Source of the DNA: Flavobacterium sp. N2038
GTDB taxonomy: Bacteria > Bacteroidota > Bacteroidia > Flavobacteriales > Flavobacteriaceae
Assembly (NCBI RefSeq): GCF_025947185.1
Contig: NZ_CP110001.1
Coordinates: 744,001-808,000, forward strand
Reading direction: 5' to 3'
DNA: 64,000 nt
The notes under the pieces were generated by a model, which had not been told where the DNA came from, searched no databases, and worked only from the letters and a program-made list of their open reading frames with translations. Each line of letters starts with the position of its first letter. The stretch's first letter is position 1. Below, in pieces: positions 1 through 8,822 of the stretch. Position numbers and translations under genes: made by a program.

Positions 1-662
1 TTCATGATCGTCAAAGGTCCTTTGAAAGCAGCACCTGTGTCAACATTCCAGACACAAGCTTTTTGAACCGGAACTGTTTGCCCAATTCGGGTAACAGGCG
101 TATGACCTATGTAGACTTCTTTGTAAACCGTAAAACGTTTAGGATAGTATAAATCACCAGGTTTTAAGTTTGGGTCTAAAGAAAGCGCTGTTTCCCAGAG
201 TGTTCTGTCCCAGTAAAATAATTTTGGAAAGTATTCCCAGACCACACCATTCAAATTAGTGAATCCGGCATGAACAAATAAACGGTTTTCGTCATCAAGA
301 TAATAATCTTTCAGCTGATGTAAAAAAGCAATATGTGTTTTCTTTTTCTCTTCAGATATCTTCGAATACCCCTCTACGGTGGCTTTTCCGCCATGTTTGT
401 ACCACATTTCCTCATCAAGGTCATCATGTCTGTTTTCAAGCCATTCTAAGGCCAGCTGGTCGTGATTTCCTCTAACACAAATACAGTTCTGTTTGCTTTT
501 TAAATCAATTAAATAGTCGATTACCTGCGCTGAGTGACTCCAGCCATCAACATAATCGCCTAGAAATATAAGAGTATCTTCTGTAGTGACCCCGGCTTTT
601 TTCATCACTTGTTCCAGTGCAAGTAATCCGCCGTGAATGTCACCTATAACAAATGTTCGCAT
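1..662 (-). CDS. Metallophosphoesterase, serine/threonine phosphatase-like (3' end outside window)
   Basis: The minus-strand frame opens with ATG at 660-662 and runs off the window edge after about 220 codons, so the C-terminus is missing. The calcineurin-like metal-binding motifs appear in order: GDIHG at residues 7-11, GDYVDG at 35-40 and GNHD at 65-68, followed by a downstream GHTP motif. This is the PP1/PP2A-like bacterial phosphatase layout (PrpA/ApaH-like fold), with two metals coordinated by Asp, His and Asn. The substrate cannot be told from sequence. It is divergent from dinB and has its own TAnnTTTG box at 687-694. Confidence 0.9.
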   Translation of the reverse strand, partial: MRTFVIGDIHGGLLALEQVMKKAGVTTEDTLIFLGDYVDGWSHSAQVIDYLIDLKSKQNCICVRGNHDQLALEWLENRHDDLDEEMWYKHGGKATVEGYSKISEEKKKTHIAFLHQLKDYYLDDENRLFVHAGFTNLNGVVWEYFPKLFYWDRTLWETALSLDPNLKPGDLYYPKRFTVYKEVYIGHTPVTRIGQTVPVQKACVWNVDTGAAFKGPLTIM

Positions 663-686
663 TATTTAATTTTTCGTGTAGAAAAA

Positions 687-694
687 CAAAAATA
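687..694 (-). promoter_or_regulatory. -7 promoter box (TATTTTTG) of the metallophosphoesterase
   Basis: It reads TATTTTTG on the minus strand, an exact match to the Bacteroidota -7 consensus TAnnTTTG, 24 bases ahead of the ATG. No clear -33 TTG is seen at the usual spacing. Confidence 0.55.
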
Positions 695-789
695 GAAAGA
701 ATAATTGGTTTGAACTCATCGTTTTTACATTCTTTAAAAATTGATATTATTTATAACTATTTGAGATACTTTTTTATGGCTTTACTTTC

Positions 790-797
790 TAAATTTG
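790..797 (+). promoter_or_regulatory. -7 promoter box (TAAATTTG) of dinB, implying a leaderless mRNA
   Basis: TAAATTTG matches TAnnTTTG exactly and ends four bases before the dinB ATG at 802. Bacteroidota transcripts start roughly 5-8 bases after this box, so the mRNA would begin at or very near the start codon. The -33 region is poorly defined. Confidence 0.5.
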
Positions 798-801
798 CAT
801 A

Positions 802-1884
802 ATGTCAGATGTGCCAACATATCGCAAAATTATCCATATTGACATGGATGCTTTTTATGCTTCAGTTGAGCAGATGGACAACCCAATGTTGCGGGGTAAA
901 CCTGTCGCAGTTGGAGGGTCAGAGAACAGAGGAGTAGTTTCGGCAGCGAGTTACGAAGCCAGAAAATTTGGAGTTCGTAGTGCAATAAGTGGTGTTTTGG
1001 CCAAAAAATATTGCCCCGAGATTATTTTCGTAAGACCAAGATTTGATCGTTATAAAGAGATCTCCTCAAAAATTCATAAAATCTTTCATGAGTATACAGA
1101 TTTGGTTGAACCGCTTTCTTTAGATGAGGCTTATCTGGATGTAACCCAAAACAAAAAAGGAAATCCGAGCGCCAGTTTACTGGCTCAGGAAATTAGGCAA
1201 AGAATTCTAAACGAAGTTGGTCTTACAGCTTCCGCCGGAATTTCGGTCAATAAATTTGTGGCCAAAATTGCTAGTGACGTCAATAAACCGAATGGACAAA
1301 AGACGGTTAACCCAGATGAAATTTTAGAGTTTCTGGAAGAACTGCCTATTCGGAAATTTTACGGTGTTGGAAAAGTGACCACTGAAAAAATGTATCAATT
1401 AGGGATTTTTACAGGAACAGATTTAAAAAGTAAATCTGTGGAGTTTCTCGAAAAGCATTTTGGGAAATCTGGAGCTTTTTATTACAATGTCGTTCGTGGT
1501 ATTCATAACAGCGAAGTAAAACCACATCGCATAACAAAATCAGTTGCTGCAGAACATACTTTTGATGTGAATTTATCCTCAGAAATCTTTATGTTGGAGC
1601 AATTGGACAGAATCGCCACATCTTTAGAAAAAAGATTAAAAAAACATGAAATATCAGGGAAGACTGTTACTTTGAAAATAAAATACAGTGATTTTACACA
1701 ACAGACCAGAAGTAAAACATTGCCCTATTTTATATCAGATAAAAGTTTGATAATGGAAATAGTCGAAGAGTTATTATATCAGGAAAAAATGAAAGATTCT
1801 GTTCGGTTACTTGGCATTTCGCTGAACAACTTGAATATTGAGGAGAGAAAAGCTGTAGTCGTGCAGCTTAAATTTGCATTTTGA
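802..1884 (+). CDS. dinB: DNA polymerase IV (Y-family translesion polymerase)
   Basis: 360 residues, normal length for the family. It catalyses error-prone synthesis past DNA lesions. Catalytic carboxylates are D14 and D16 in the IDMDAFYASVE block and D108-E109 in the SLDEA motif. A helix-hairpin-helix region follows near residues 170-200 and a little-finger domain near 240-340. The last six residues, QLKFAF, resemble the short beta-clamp-binding peptide of Pol IV. The start is fixed by the ATG just after a TAnnTTTG box. The gene is monocistronic and divergent from the phosphoesterase. Confidence 0.96.
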   Translation: MSDVPTYRKIIHIDMDAFYASVEQMDNPMLRGKPVAVGGSENRGVVSAASYEARKFGVRSAISGVLAKKYCPEIIFVRPRFDRYKEISSKIHKIFHEYTDLVEPLSLDEAYLDVTQNKKGNPSASLLAQEIRQRILNEVGLTASAGISVNKFVAKIASDVNKPNGQKTVNPDEILEFLEELPIRKFYGVGKVTTEKMYQLGIFTGTDLKSKSVEFLEKHFGKSGAFYYNVVRGIHNSEVKPHRITKSVAAEHTFDVNLSSEIFMLEQLDRIATSLEKRLKKHEISGKTVTLKIKYSDFTQQTRSKTLPYFISDKSLIMEIVEELLYQEKMKDSVRLLGISLNNLNIEERKAVVVQLKFAF

Positions 1885-1941
1885 TACATTAAAGTTTGCT
1901 TAAATTTAATATTAGTATTTTTTTGTGAAGAATTTTCTTTC

Positions 1942-1949
1942 TATCTTTG
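1942..1949 (+). promoter_or_regulatory. -7 promoter box (TATCTTTG) of the PAS-domain gene
   Basis: This exact TAnnTTTG match lies 26 bases before the ATG at 1976, with a TTG at 1923-1925 as a possible -33 element (16-base gap, slightly short). It sits inside the longer GTG-initiated reading frame, which argues that translation starts at the internal ATG. Confidence 0.6.
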
Positions 1950-1975
1950 AGATAGTACCATTTAAGTTTATTCAG

Positions 1976-2476
1976 ATGAAAAACAATAATTATGATGAAG
2001 CTTTCTATCGTTATTCAGTACCTTTAATGTCCTGGGATTTTCATTATTTGTATTTAAATGAATTGAAATTGACTTTTGCGGATTTGAAAAAAGTAAATGA
2101 AATTTCAAATCTATTTTCCTGGAATAAAGAAGATTTGAAAATTGAAGAAAGGATTAAAAATGAAGTTGTTCTTATTACGGATTTGAGTTTAAAAATTGTT
2201 TTTGCCTCAAACGGAATAAGAAAAATGACAGGTTATAAAGAAGATGAGGTTTTAGGACATACACCAAAAATGTTTCAGGGACCAGCCACTTCTAAAATTG
2301 TTTTAGAAGAAATAAAAGAAGCAATCCAATTAAAAATGCCTTTTAAAAAGACGCTTGAAAACTATAAAAAAAATGGTGAAACTTACAGATGCAGTGTAGA
2401 TGCTGTACCAGTTTACAACTTAAAAGGGAAAGTTTCACATTTTATAGCATTCGAAAAAGAAGATAAAAGTGCTTAA
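1976..2476 (+). CDS. Single PAS-domain protein
   Basis: 166 residues from ATG 1976. The frame is open from a GTG at 1925, but a promoter box lies in that stretch. The C-terminal half (about residues 62-160) is a PAS fold with the typical FASNGIRKMTGYKEDEVLGHTPKMFQGP core, resembling the LOV/PAS_9 subgroup. The flavin-cysteine GXNCRFLQ motif of LOV proteins is absent (GHTPKMFQG instead), so light sensing is not supported. There is no output domain, so it may be a stand-alone sensory adaptor. The N-terminal 60 residues are not recognised. A strong terminator follows. Confidence 0.85.
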   Translation: MKNNNYDEAFYRYSVPLMSWDFHYLYLNELKLTFADLKKVNEISNLFSWNKEDLKIEERIKNEVVLITDLSLKIVFASNGIRKMTGYKEDEVLGHTPKMFQGPATSKIVLEEIKEAIQLKMPFKKTLENYKKNGETYRCSVDAVPVYNLKGKVSHFIAFEKEDKSA

Positions 2477-2511
2477 ACTAAATACGGTTTGCGCACAAAG
2501 TATATAAAAGC

Positions 2512-2535
2512 AAAAACCGCCATTAGGCGGTTTTT
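2512..2535 (+). terminator. Rho-independent terminator after the PAS gene
   Basis: The arms AAAAACCGCC and GGCGGTTTTT enclose an ATTA loop and are followed by T-rich sequence. The A/T tails on both sides could let it act in both directions between the convergent PAS and fumarase genes. Confidence 0.85.
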
Positions 2536-2549
2536 ATTATTTTAAAAAT

Positions 2550-2585
2550 CTTAGTATCTCAGTAACTTAGAATCTTAGCCTCTAA
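2550..2585. repeat. 8-bp-period degenerate repeat (CTTAG type)
   Basis: Successive octamers begin CTTAGTAT, CTCAGTAA, CTTAGAAT, CTTAGCCT and CTAAAAAG. The exact 8-base cadence recurs at several other intergenic sites in the window (8781, 11114, 13137, 44329, 50526, 51598). Confidence 0.75.
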
Positions 2586-2591
2586 AAAGAG

Positions 2592-4196
2592 TTATAAATT
2601 TTCAAAGAAATCATTTCCTTTATCATCAGTAATGATAAAAGCAGGGAAATCTTTTACGGTAATTTTACGAACAGCTTCCATTCCTAATTCTTCAAAATCA
2701 ACAATTTCTACTTTTAAGATATTGTCTTGTGCCAAAATAGCCGCAGGACCTCCAATCGAACCTAGATAGAATCCGCCATATTTGTTGCAGGCATCAGTAA
2801 CTTGTTTAGTACGGTTTCCTTTAGCAAGCATAACCATACTTCCGCCATTTTTCTGGAATTCATCTACATACACGTCCATACGTCCGGCTGTAGTAGGTCC
2901 AAAACTACCCGAAGCCATACCTTCCGGAGTTTTTGCTGGTCCGGCATAATAAACCGGGTGATTTTTAAAGTATTCCGGCATTGGTTTTCCGGCATCCAGT
3001 AATTCTTTAATTTTTGCGTGTGCAATATCACGGGCAACAATAACAGTACCGTTTAGTTTCAAACGGGTTTTGATCGGGTATTGTGATAATTTCGCTAAAA
3101 TATCTGCCATTGGCTGGTCTAAATCAACTTCAACAGGCGCTTCTAAGTGAGGTGCTGTTTCTGGCAAAAATTGTTTTGGATTTACTTCTAATTGCTCAAC
3201 AAAGATTCCGTCTTTTGTAATTTTTCCTTTAATATTTCTGTCTGCAGAACAAGAAACGCCCAATCCAACAGGGCAAGAAGCCGCGTGACGTGGCAAACGA
3301 ATTACACGAACATCATGTGTAAAATATTTTCCTCCAAACTGAGCTCCGATTTCGCTTTCCTGACAAATTTTCTGAACACGTGCTTCCCATTCTAAATCAC
3401 GAAATGCCTGACCGGCCATATTTCCAGAAGTTGGTAAATGATCATAATAACCTGCAGATGCTTTTTTAACAGCACTTAAGTTTGCTTCTGCAGAAGTTCC
3501 TCCAATAACTAGAGCCAAATGGTACGGAGGACAAGCAGAAGTTCCTAAATCTTTGATTTTTGCACGAACAAAAGCGTCCATCGATTTATCGTTCAATAAC
3601 GATTTTGTCTGTTGGTACAAGTAGGTCTTATTGGCAGATCCACCACCTTTTGCCATAAACAAGAATTCGTAAGAAGCTCCTTTTTTAGCATAGATATCAA
3701 TTTGAGCCGGAAGATTTGAACCTGAATTCTTTTCTTCAAACATCGAAATTGGAACAATTTGAGAATAACGTAAATTACGTTTCTGGTATGTATTAAAAAT
3801 TCCTCTGCTTAACCATTCTGCATCATCAGCACCAGTAAAGATGTTTTCACCTTTTTTAGCCATTACAATCGCTGTTCCGGTATCCTGACAGCTTGGTAAT
3901 TGACCTTCGGCAGCTACAGATGCATTTTGTAATAAATTGTAAGCTACAAAACGATCGTTGTCTGTTGCTTCCGGATCATCAAGGATATTTCTAAGTTTCT
4001 GCAAGTGTGTCGTTCTTAACATGAACGAAACATCAGTCAGGGCTTCTTCGGCCAATAACTCTAAACCTTTTGGGTCAACAGTTAAAATTTCACGTTCACC
4101 AAATTGTTCTGTTTTTACAAAATCAGAAGTAATTTTGCGGTATTGCGTATCATCCTTCAAAATAGGATAGGGATCCTGGTATATAAAATCAATCAT
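2592..4196 (-). CDS. fumA: Fumarate hydratase class I (4Fe-4S)
   Basis: 534 residues, the length of single-chain class I fumarases, with the N-terminal catalytic region and C-terminal beta domain fused. It interconverts fumarate and L-malate in the TCA cycle. Three cysteines fit the iron-sulfur cluster ligands: C103 (SCQDTG), C222 (SACPPYH) and C308 (SCPVG), close to the positions in E. coli FumA. The C-terminal half has TTAGRMD and [12 protein letters not shown] motifs. A TAACTTTG promoter box lies 16 bases before the ATG. The gene is monocistronic. Confidence 0.96.
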   Translation of the reverse strand: MIDFIYQDPYPILKDDTQYRKITSDFVKTEQFGEREILTVDPKGLELLAEEALTDVSFMLRTTHLQKLRNILDDPEATDNDRFVAYNLLQNASVAAEGQLPSCQDTGTAIVMAKKGENIFTGADDAEWLSRGIFNTYQKRNLRYSQIVPISMFEEKNSGSNLPAQIDIYAKKGASYEFLFMAKGGGSANKTYLYQQTKSLLNDKSMDAFVRAKIKDLGTSACPPYHLALVIGGTSAEANLSAVKKASAGYYDHLPTSGNMAGQAFRDLEWEARVQKICQESEIGAQFGGKYFTHDVRVIRLPRHAASCPVGLGVSCSADRNIKGKITKDGIFVEQLEVNPKQFLPETAPHLEAPVEVDLDQPMADILAKLSQYPIKTRLKLNGTVIVARDIAHAKIKELLDAGKPMPEYFKNHPVYYAGPAKTPEGMASGSFGPTTAGRMDVYVDEFQKNGGSMVMLAKGNRTKQVTDACNKYGGFYLGSIGGPAAILAQDNILKVEIVDFEELGMEAVRKITVKDFPAFIITDDKGNDFFENL

Positions 4197-4211
4197 TGCT
4201 TTGTTTTTTTA

Positions 4212-4219
4212 CAAAGTTA
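4212..4219 (-). promoter_or_regulatory. -7 promoter box (TAACTTTG) of fumarase
   Basis: Minus-strand TAACTTTG matches TAnnTTTG; the ATG is at 4194-4196, giving a very short leader. No convincing -33 TTG was found. Confidence 0.6.
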
Positions 4220-4268
4220 AAAATTATTTACCTAAGAAAGAATTTGAATTAGCCTTGTTTTGTGGACT

Positions 4269-4997
4269 TTATTTCTGATTATGAAAGTCATCAAAAGACA
4301 CTTTTTTCTCAAAATAGACCTTGTCTTTCGCAGAAACTAATTGCTTTTTCCAGTGATTGCCATTTAAGTGAAAAGCAATAGAATCAGAATGTGAAACAGT
4401 TCCCATGTCATCATTATCATCTTCAGGAAAATAGGTTACAGTTTTGCAATAAAAGGATTCCGGATTAGATTTTGCATCGGGATTATCAAACTCAATCCAG
4501 CTTCCCCAACCACCATCGGTCATAGAATCCCATTCATGAACCAATTGTAAATCACTGTTTTTTAAATAATACAAGTAATTATTTCTGTTATAACCGCAGG
4601 CAGGGTATCCAAAATTAATTTGAATAAAAGGAGAATTTTTGGCAGTCGCTGAGGTTAATCCATATGTTGCACTCCATTCAGATCCTTTGTCAACACCTTT
4701 AATCGTAATCTTTGAATCGGTAATTTTAGTTTTGTTGACATAAAAATCAAGTCGGTATTTTGAAGTTACGATGCTGTCTTTGTCTGCAGTTTGATTTAGA
4801 AGATGTGCCAAAACAAAATTGGATTTTGAGTTTTCTTCTCCTTCAGAAATTAAAATAGTATCTGTTTTTAGAAAGTGTTCTTTTACAATTGCAGTTTCTG
4901 TTTTAGGTTCTGGAGCAGTACTTGTTATTTGAGGCTCAGATTTTGGTTTTTGGCAACCAATTAAAAGGGATGCGAAGAATAAAATGTGGATTTTCAT
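4269..4997 (-). CDS. Hypothetical lipoprotein
   Basis: 242 residues. A short hydrophobic leader ends in the lipobox LIGC with the lipidated cysteine at position 15, followed by a Ser/Thr/Glu-rich spacer to about residue 45. The rest is a soluble beta-rich domain I do not recognise (a GYNRNNYLYYLKNSDLQLVHEWDSMTDGGWGSW stretch is the most distinctive part). It is likely anchored in the outer membrane facing the periplasm. It lies four bases from the stop of the upstream RAYT gene, which may be chance since that gene looks mobile. Confidence 0.75.
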   Translation of the reverse strand: MKIHILFFASLLIGCQKPKSEPQITSTAPEPKTETAIVKEHFLKTDTILISEGEENSKSNFVLAHLLNQTADKDSIVTSKYRLDFYVNKTKITDSKITIKGVDKGSEWSATYGLTSATAKNSPFIQINFGYPACGYNRNNYLYYLKNSDLQLVHEWDSMTDGGWGSWIEFDNPDAKSNPESFYCKTVTYFPEDDNDDMGTVSHSDSIAFHLNGNHWKKQLVSAKDKVYFEKKVSFDDFHNQK

Positions 4998-5001
4998 GTG
5001 C

Positions 5002-5463
5002 TTATTTTAGTTCTTCAAAAATATATTTTTCTTCGTATTGAATGTTGAATTTATTAAGAAAATTGAGATATTCTTGATTGAAAGTTTGTTTTTTATGATG
5101 GTCTTCCTGATTTTCAATATATTTATAGACATCACTGACATGTGATTGACTGTATGAAAATGCTCCATACCCTTCCTGCCATTCAAACCTTGCTGTTGTT
5201 AATTTATGATCGTTTATATATTTCGAAGATTTCGCTTTTATCGTTTTCATTAATTCAGAAACAGAAATAGTTGGTTTTAAGCCCAGTAGGCAGTGAACAT
5301 GATCTTCAATGCCATTGACAATTATGGTCTTACATCCGGTTTCATTAATTAGATTTCCAATAATACTAAATAATTTTGCTCTCCATTCTTTTGTAATAAC
5401 AGCTTCTCTATGTTTTACCGCAAAAACAACTTGTAAATAGATTTGGTGATAGGTGTTTGCCAT
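5002..5463 (-). CDS. REP-associated tyrosine transposase (RAYT, Y1_Tnp/IS200-like)
   Basis: 153 residues from the ATG at 5461-5463 (MANTYHQ); an upstream in-frame start would add nine residues. The HUH metal-binding motif is H55-V-H57 in DHVHCLLGL, and the nucleophilic tyrosine is probably Y115 in the VYKYIENQEDHHKK block, the usual YIxNQxxHH signature. These enzymes nick single-stranded DNA at short hairpins. No left- or right-end IS200 structure is evident, but an array of imperfect palindromes begins about 80 bp upstream of its start, the arrangement expected for a REP/RAYT pair. The gene is intact. Confidence 0.85.
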   Translation of the reverse strand: MANTYHQIYLQVVFAVKHREAVITKEWRAKLFSIIGNLINETGCKTIIVNGIEDHVHCLLGLKPTISVSELMKTIKAKSSKYINDHKLTTARFEWQEGYGAFSYSQSHVSDVYKYIENQEDHHKKQTFNQEYLNFLNKFNIQYEEKYIFEELK

Positions 5464-5543
5464 TTTGATTTTTTTTGCTAAATAAATCATTCTTATGGTT
5501 GCAGAATACCTTTTTGTAATATTTAACTTTCTTTTTTAATTAT

Positions 5544-5787
5544 TCGTTCCTATGGAACTTTAAAAAAGGGGGCAATATTTATAACCAACGGATTAAAATC
5601 CGTTGCTACAGAACGAATCATTCCTTCGGAATTTTTTTATATTGATTTCGAGTTAAAAGAGCCCTTGGCTCGACCCATATTGTAGGGCTGGATTTTAATC
5701 CAGTTTAGAGATGATGTTGGCCAGATTTCAATTCGGTTATTTTCGAAACAGGCATGTTAAAAAAGATCCATAGGATCGATCAAGATA
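5544..5787. repeat. REP-like multi-hairpin unit, copy A
   Basis: The unit contains six short inverted repeats in order: GTTCC/GGAAC, CAACGGATT/AATCCGTTG, ATTCC/GGAAT, GAGCC/GGCTC, CTGGATT/AATCCAG and GATCC/GGATC. Copy B repeats the same order and spacing about 283 bp later. Non-coding. Confidence 0.85.
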
Positions 5788-5826
5788 ATATGATTCGTGT
5801 TAGATTTTTAATTTATCAAAATATAC

Positions 5827-6041
5827 CGTTCCTACGGAACTTTAAAAAAAGGGTCAATATTTATAACCAACGGATTAAAATCCGTTGCTACAGAATGAAT
5901 CATTCCTCCGGAATTTTTTTATATTGATTTCGAATTAAAAGAGCCCTCGGCTCGCCCCATATTGTAGGGCTGGATTTTAATCCAGTTTAGAGATGAGAAG
6001 CCCAGATTTCAATTCGGTTATAAAAAAGATCCATAGGATCG
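5827..6041. repeat. REP-like multi-hairpin unit, copy B
   Basis: It is a near-identical second copy of the unit at 5544, with the same six hairpins in order. It lacks about 20 bases between the fifth and sixth hairpins. Several loop bases differ (for example TAC for TAT in the first) while the arms are kept. Confidence 0.85.
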
Positions 6042-6049
6042 ACCAATAT

Positions 6050-6109
6050 TATAATCAACGGATTAAAAATCCGATGGCATAGAATATATCATTCTCTGGA
6101 ATTTCTTTT
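6050..6109. repeat. REP-like unit, truncated and decayed copy C
   Basis: Only the second and third hairpins of the unit are present, and the first of them carries mismatches (AACGGATT against AATCCGAT). It abuts the stop codon of the SpmA/SpmB-like gene. Together with copies A and B it fills the whole 5464-6109 gap. Confidence 0.7.
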
Positions 6110-7549
6110 TTAAAAAAACCAGGTTGCCACAAAAATGGCAGTAATCACACAAATTAAATCTACCAAAAGCATGGTTCCTAAAGCATAGCGGGTGTTTTTA
6201 ATATTTACAGATCCAAAGTAAACAGCAATAACATAAAAAGTACTTTCGGCACTGCATTGAAAAATACTGCTCAATCTTGCTGTTAGAGAATCGGCCCCAA
6301 AAGTATTCATCGAGTCGATCAGGAATCCTCTTGATCCTGCTGAGCTAAAAGGACGAAGCATGGCAACAGGAAGTGCATTTGTAATTTCTTTACTAACACC
6401 CATATTTGAAAATACAAACCCAATTCCGTCACTTATAATTTCAAATAAACCACTGTTTCTGAATAGAGAAATGGCAACTAACATTCCAAGAACATATGGA
6501 AAAATAGTGACTCCGGTTTTAACACCATTATTTGCTCCGACTACAAAAGAGTCAAAAACCGTTGTGTTTGCTTCAATAAATTTCTTTTCATGCATGAAAG
6601 AGAAAATTAAGGTAAAAACAATAATGGCAAGTAATATTAATCCTGAAAGATTAGAAGTAAAATAGTTTTTCCCAATCAGATCCAAATGATTCACATACAT
6701 TAATAAACCAACGATTGCTGCAATTAAAACCATTAATCCAATAACGAGCGAAGCACTTTTAAAGTTGATTTTTTGTTTAATTCCAACTAATAAGAAAGCC
6801 GCAATTGTCCCAATGAATGATGTAATGATACAAGGCAGCATTACATCTGCCGGGTTACTTGCATTTGCAGCAGCACGATATCCAATGATAGAAGTTGCGA
6901 TTAAAGTCAAACCGGAAGCATGCAGACACATAAACATAATTTGAGCATCGCTTGCTTTATCTTTTTCGGGATTTATTTCCTGTAAACTTTCCATGGCTTT
7001 AAGTCCAAATGGAGTTGCAGCAGAATCCAGTCCAAGGAAATTGGCGGCAAAGTTTAAAGTCATATAAGAAATCGAAGGGTGGTTTTTGGGAATACTTGGA
7101 AACACTTTTACAAAAACAGGACTTAATCCTTTGGCTAATTTTCCGGAAGCTCCCGAAATGATTAAAAGCTCCATCAATCCGCAGAAAAAGGCCAGATAAG
7201 CAATAAGAGGCAGGATTAAATCTACCAAAGTACTCTTGCAAGTTGGTAATAAACCATCTGATTTTTGAAGACCACTATAAATTTTTACGGTTTTGTTTTT
7301 ATAAACATAAGTAGTGTCGGTATTTAGCGTATCACGATTTATGATCATAGTCTGATCCTTCGCTTTTGTAATGCTGTCTTTGATAAAGGCAGGAAGTTCC
7401 TGAATGTATTTTTCAGAAACCAAAATTGGGTCATCTTTCTTTCCATTCAAAACAGAATCAATAGTATAAGTATTGGCTGTAAATAAACTGACTACAATGA
7501 AAACAATCGAAGAAATAAAAATCGCTAACCAAAATCTGCTTAATACCAT
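6110..7549 (-). CDS. SpmA/SpmB-like nucleoside-recognition (Gate) membrane protein, fused form
   Basis: 479 residues, polytopic, with an N-terminal membrane segment, a hydrophilic loop at about 25-105 and then around ten hydrophobic helices. Two Gate-type modules can be seen: SpmA-like (MTLNFAANFLGLDSAATPFGLKAMESLQEINP, about residues 163-195) and SpmB-like (LPVAMLRPFSSAGSRGFLIDSMNTFGADS, about 393-421). Bacteroidota typically have this fused form although they do not sporulate. The transported substrate is unknown. The ATG at 7547-7549 is the natural start. Confidence 0.88.
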   Translation of the reverse strand: MVLSRFWLAIFISSIVFIVVSLFTANTYTIDSVLNGKKDDPILVSEKYIQELPAFIKDSITKAKDQTMIINRDTLNTDTTYVYKNKTVKIYSGLQKSDGLLPTCKSTLVDLILPLIAYLAFFCGLMELLIISGASGKLAKGLSPVFVKVFPSIPKNHPSISYMTLNFAANFLGLDSAATPFGLKAMESLQEINPEKDKASDAQIMFMCLHASGLTLIATSIIGYRAAANASNPADVMLPCIITSFIGTIAAFLLVGIKQKINFKSASLVIGLMVLIAAIVGLLMYVNHLDLIGKNYFTSNLSGLILLAIIVFTLIFSFMHEKKFIEANTTVFDSFVVGANNGVKTGVTIFPYVLGMLVAISLFRNSGLFEIISDGIGFVFSNMGVSKEITNALPVAMLRPFSSAGSRGFLIDSMNTFGADSLTARLSSIFQCSAESTFYVIAVYFGSVNIKNTRYALGTMLLVDLICVITAIFVATWFF

Positions 7550-7660
7550 AATTGTAATTTTTTGTAAATGTAATTATTTAGCCATAATATGCCCAAAGAT
7601 TTTAATATTGAAACCGGAAGTATTTCCTTAAAACAACATTCTTTTTGATGAAATTCAATT

Positions 7661-8734
7661 TCATTCAATAACAATTTTTGTTTCCAGATAATTTTCAAAA
7701 GATTGGATTCCTTTAAAAATAAGTTGTTTTTTATCCGTTTCAGTTTCATTAAAAAACTGCGTTTCTATTTTGGCGTGATCTTTTTTAATTGTTCTTTTCC
7801 AGGTTCCAATGACTTTTCCGTTTTCCATAATTACCGGTTTAAAAATACCATTATTTGTAAAAGCCTTTGATTGATGTTCTTGTAAAATAGCTGCTTCGCG
7901 AGTTTTATAAGATATTAAAATCTCATCAAATGCCGGAAGAAAATGTACGCTTTCGCGAAAGTTATCTGCATCAGTATGATCTTGTTTAAACCAATATTGC
8001 TGATTGTCAATAGTTATAGAACTTAATTGCAATTCAATTGCATTAATTACAGATTTGCAAATAGTGGGAGGAAAACCGGACCACCATGAAAAATCAAGTA
8101 ACGTTGCAGGGCCATGACTTTCGAAATAACGCTGGGCTAATTTTGCTAAACTTTCTTCTTTTGATAATTTAGTTTTTGGTTTCGAAACACGTTCTTCAAG
8201 TAGGGCATAAGTAATTTGTTTACCTTTCATCTTCCCGTTACAAACTAAACCATCAAGTTCGGCATTCATCATAATGGCCGCACTCAAAAAATCATCATTT
8301 GAGGCTTTTTTAATATTAAGCTCCTGCATGATTTCGTCTCGCGTTAAATGATTGTTTCCACTTAATAATTTTTCGATAAAAGCATTTGCCTCATCAAACT
8401 TTTTGGAATCGTAACCATATTTTTTGCCTGCTGAGTTTGTAAATCGCTTTACTTGAGGAGCAGAAAGATCTAACATCCAGTAAATATCCTCTGCAGCCAC
8501 AAAATGCCAGGTGGGTCTAAGAATATGAGTTCGGATAATTTTACCCGAATTTATAACTTCTTCGATTTCTTTTTCGGTAGCATCAGTGCGGGAACCAATT
8601 GCCCATTTTGCCATCGCATAATCCTGCGCCTGCATGGCACCCAAATGCTGTACAATTTCCTGTGGTGAAAATGGACTTGTTTTATACAGTTTTTGAGAAA
8701 CCAGTCGATGATGTGAAATTTCCTGATGTGTCAT
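7661..8734 (-). CDS. AlkZ/YcaQ-like DNA glycosylase (HTH_42 winged-helix family)
   Basis: 357 residues, the usual length of the family, which folds as tandem winged helices plus a beta barrel. The diagnostic motif QAQ (Q35-A-Q37, in LGAMQAQDYAMAKWA) matches the Q-aliphatic-Q motif of Streptomyces AlkZ rather than the QxD of E. coli YcaQ. A conserved THILRPTWHFV stretch follows near residues 69-79. Family members excise bulky or crosslinked N7-alkylpurines. The nearby exonuclease and Ogt genes on the same strand suggest an alkylation-repair neighbourhood. Substrate is inferred. Confidence 0.85.
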   Translation of the reverse strand: MTHQEISHHRLVSQKLYKTSPFSPQEIVQHLGAMQAQDYAMAKWAIGSRTDATEKEIEEVINSGKIIRTHILRPTWHFVAAEDIYWMLDLSAPQVKRFTNSAGKKYGYDSKKFDEANAFIEKLLSGNNHLTRDEIMQELNIKKASNDDFLSAAIMMNAELDGLVCNGKMKGKQITYALLEERVSKPKTKLSKEESLAKLAQRYFESHGPATLLDFSWWSGFPPTICKSVINAIELQLSSITIDNQQYWFKQDHTDADNFRESVHFLPAFDEILISYKTREAAILQEHQSKAFTNNGIFKPVIMENGKVIGTWKRTIKKDHAKIETQFFNETETDKKQLIFKGIQSFENYLETKIVIE

Positions 8735-8748
8735 TTTAAAATCATTTT

Positions 8749-8815
8749 AAACCATATAAGTGATATAAGTTTATTCAAAACTTTGAACCTCTGCAACTTT
8801 GCATCTTTGTGCCTC
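8749..8815. repeat. Dispersed block ACCATATAAGT plus 8-bp-period array
   Basis: At 8749-8776 a double ATATAAGT motif occurs that recurs with one change at 10145-10174. It runs directly into octamers beginning at 8781: CTTTGAAC, CTCTGCAA, CTTTGCAT, CTTTGTGC. Non-coding, between the glycosylase and exonuclease genes. Confidence 0.7.
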
Positions 8816-8822
8816 AAAAAAA

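Noticed and set aside
1925..1975. 17-residue GTG extension of the PAS protein
   Set aside because: It contains the -7 box TATCTTTG at 1942-1949 and is not protein-like.
5002..5490. Complete IS200/IS605 insertion sequence
   Set aside because: No TnpB gene and no single left/right end hairpin pair; the adjacent repeats are multi-copy REP-like units, so a RAYT is the better reading.
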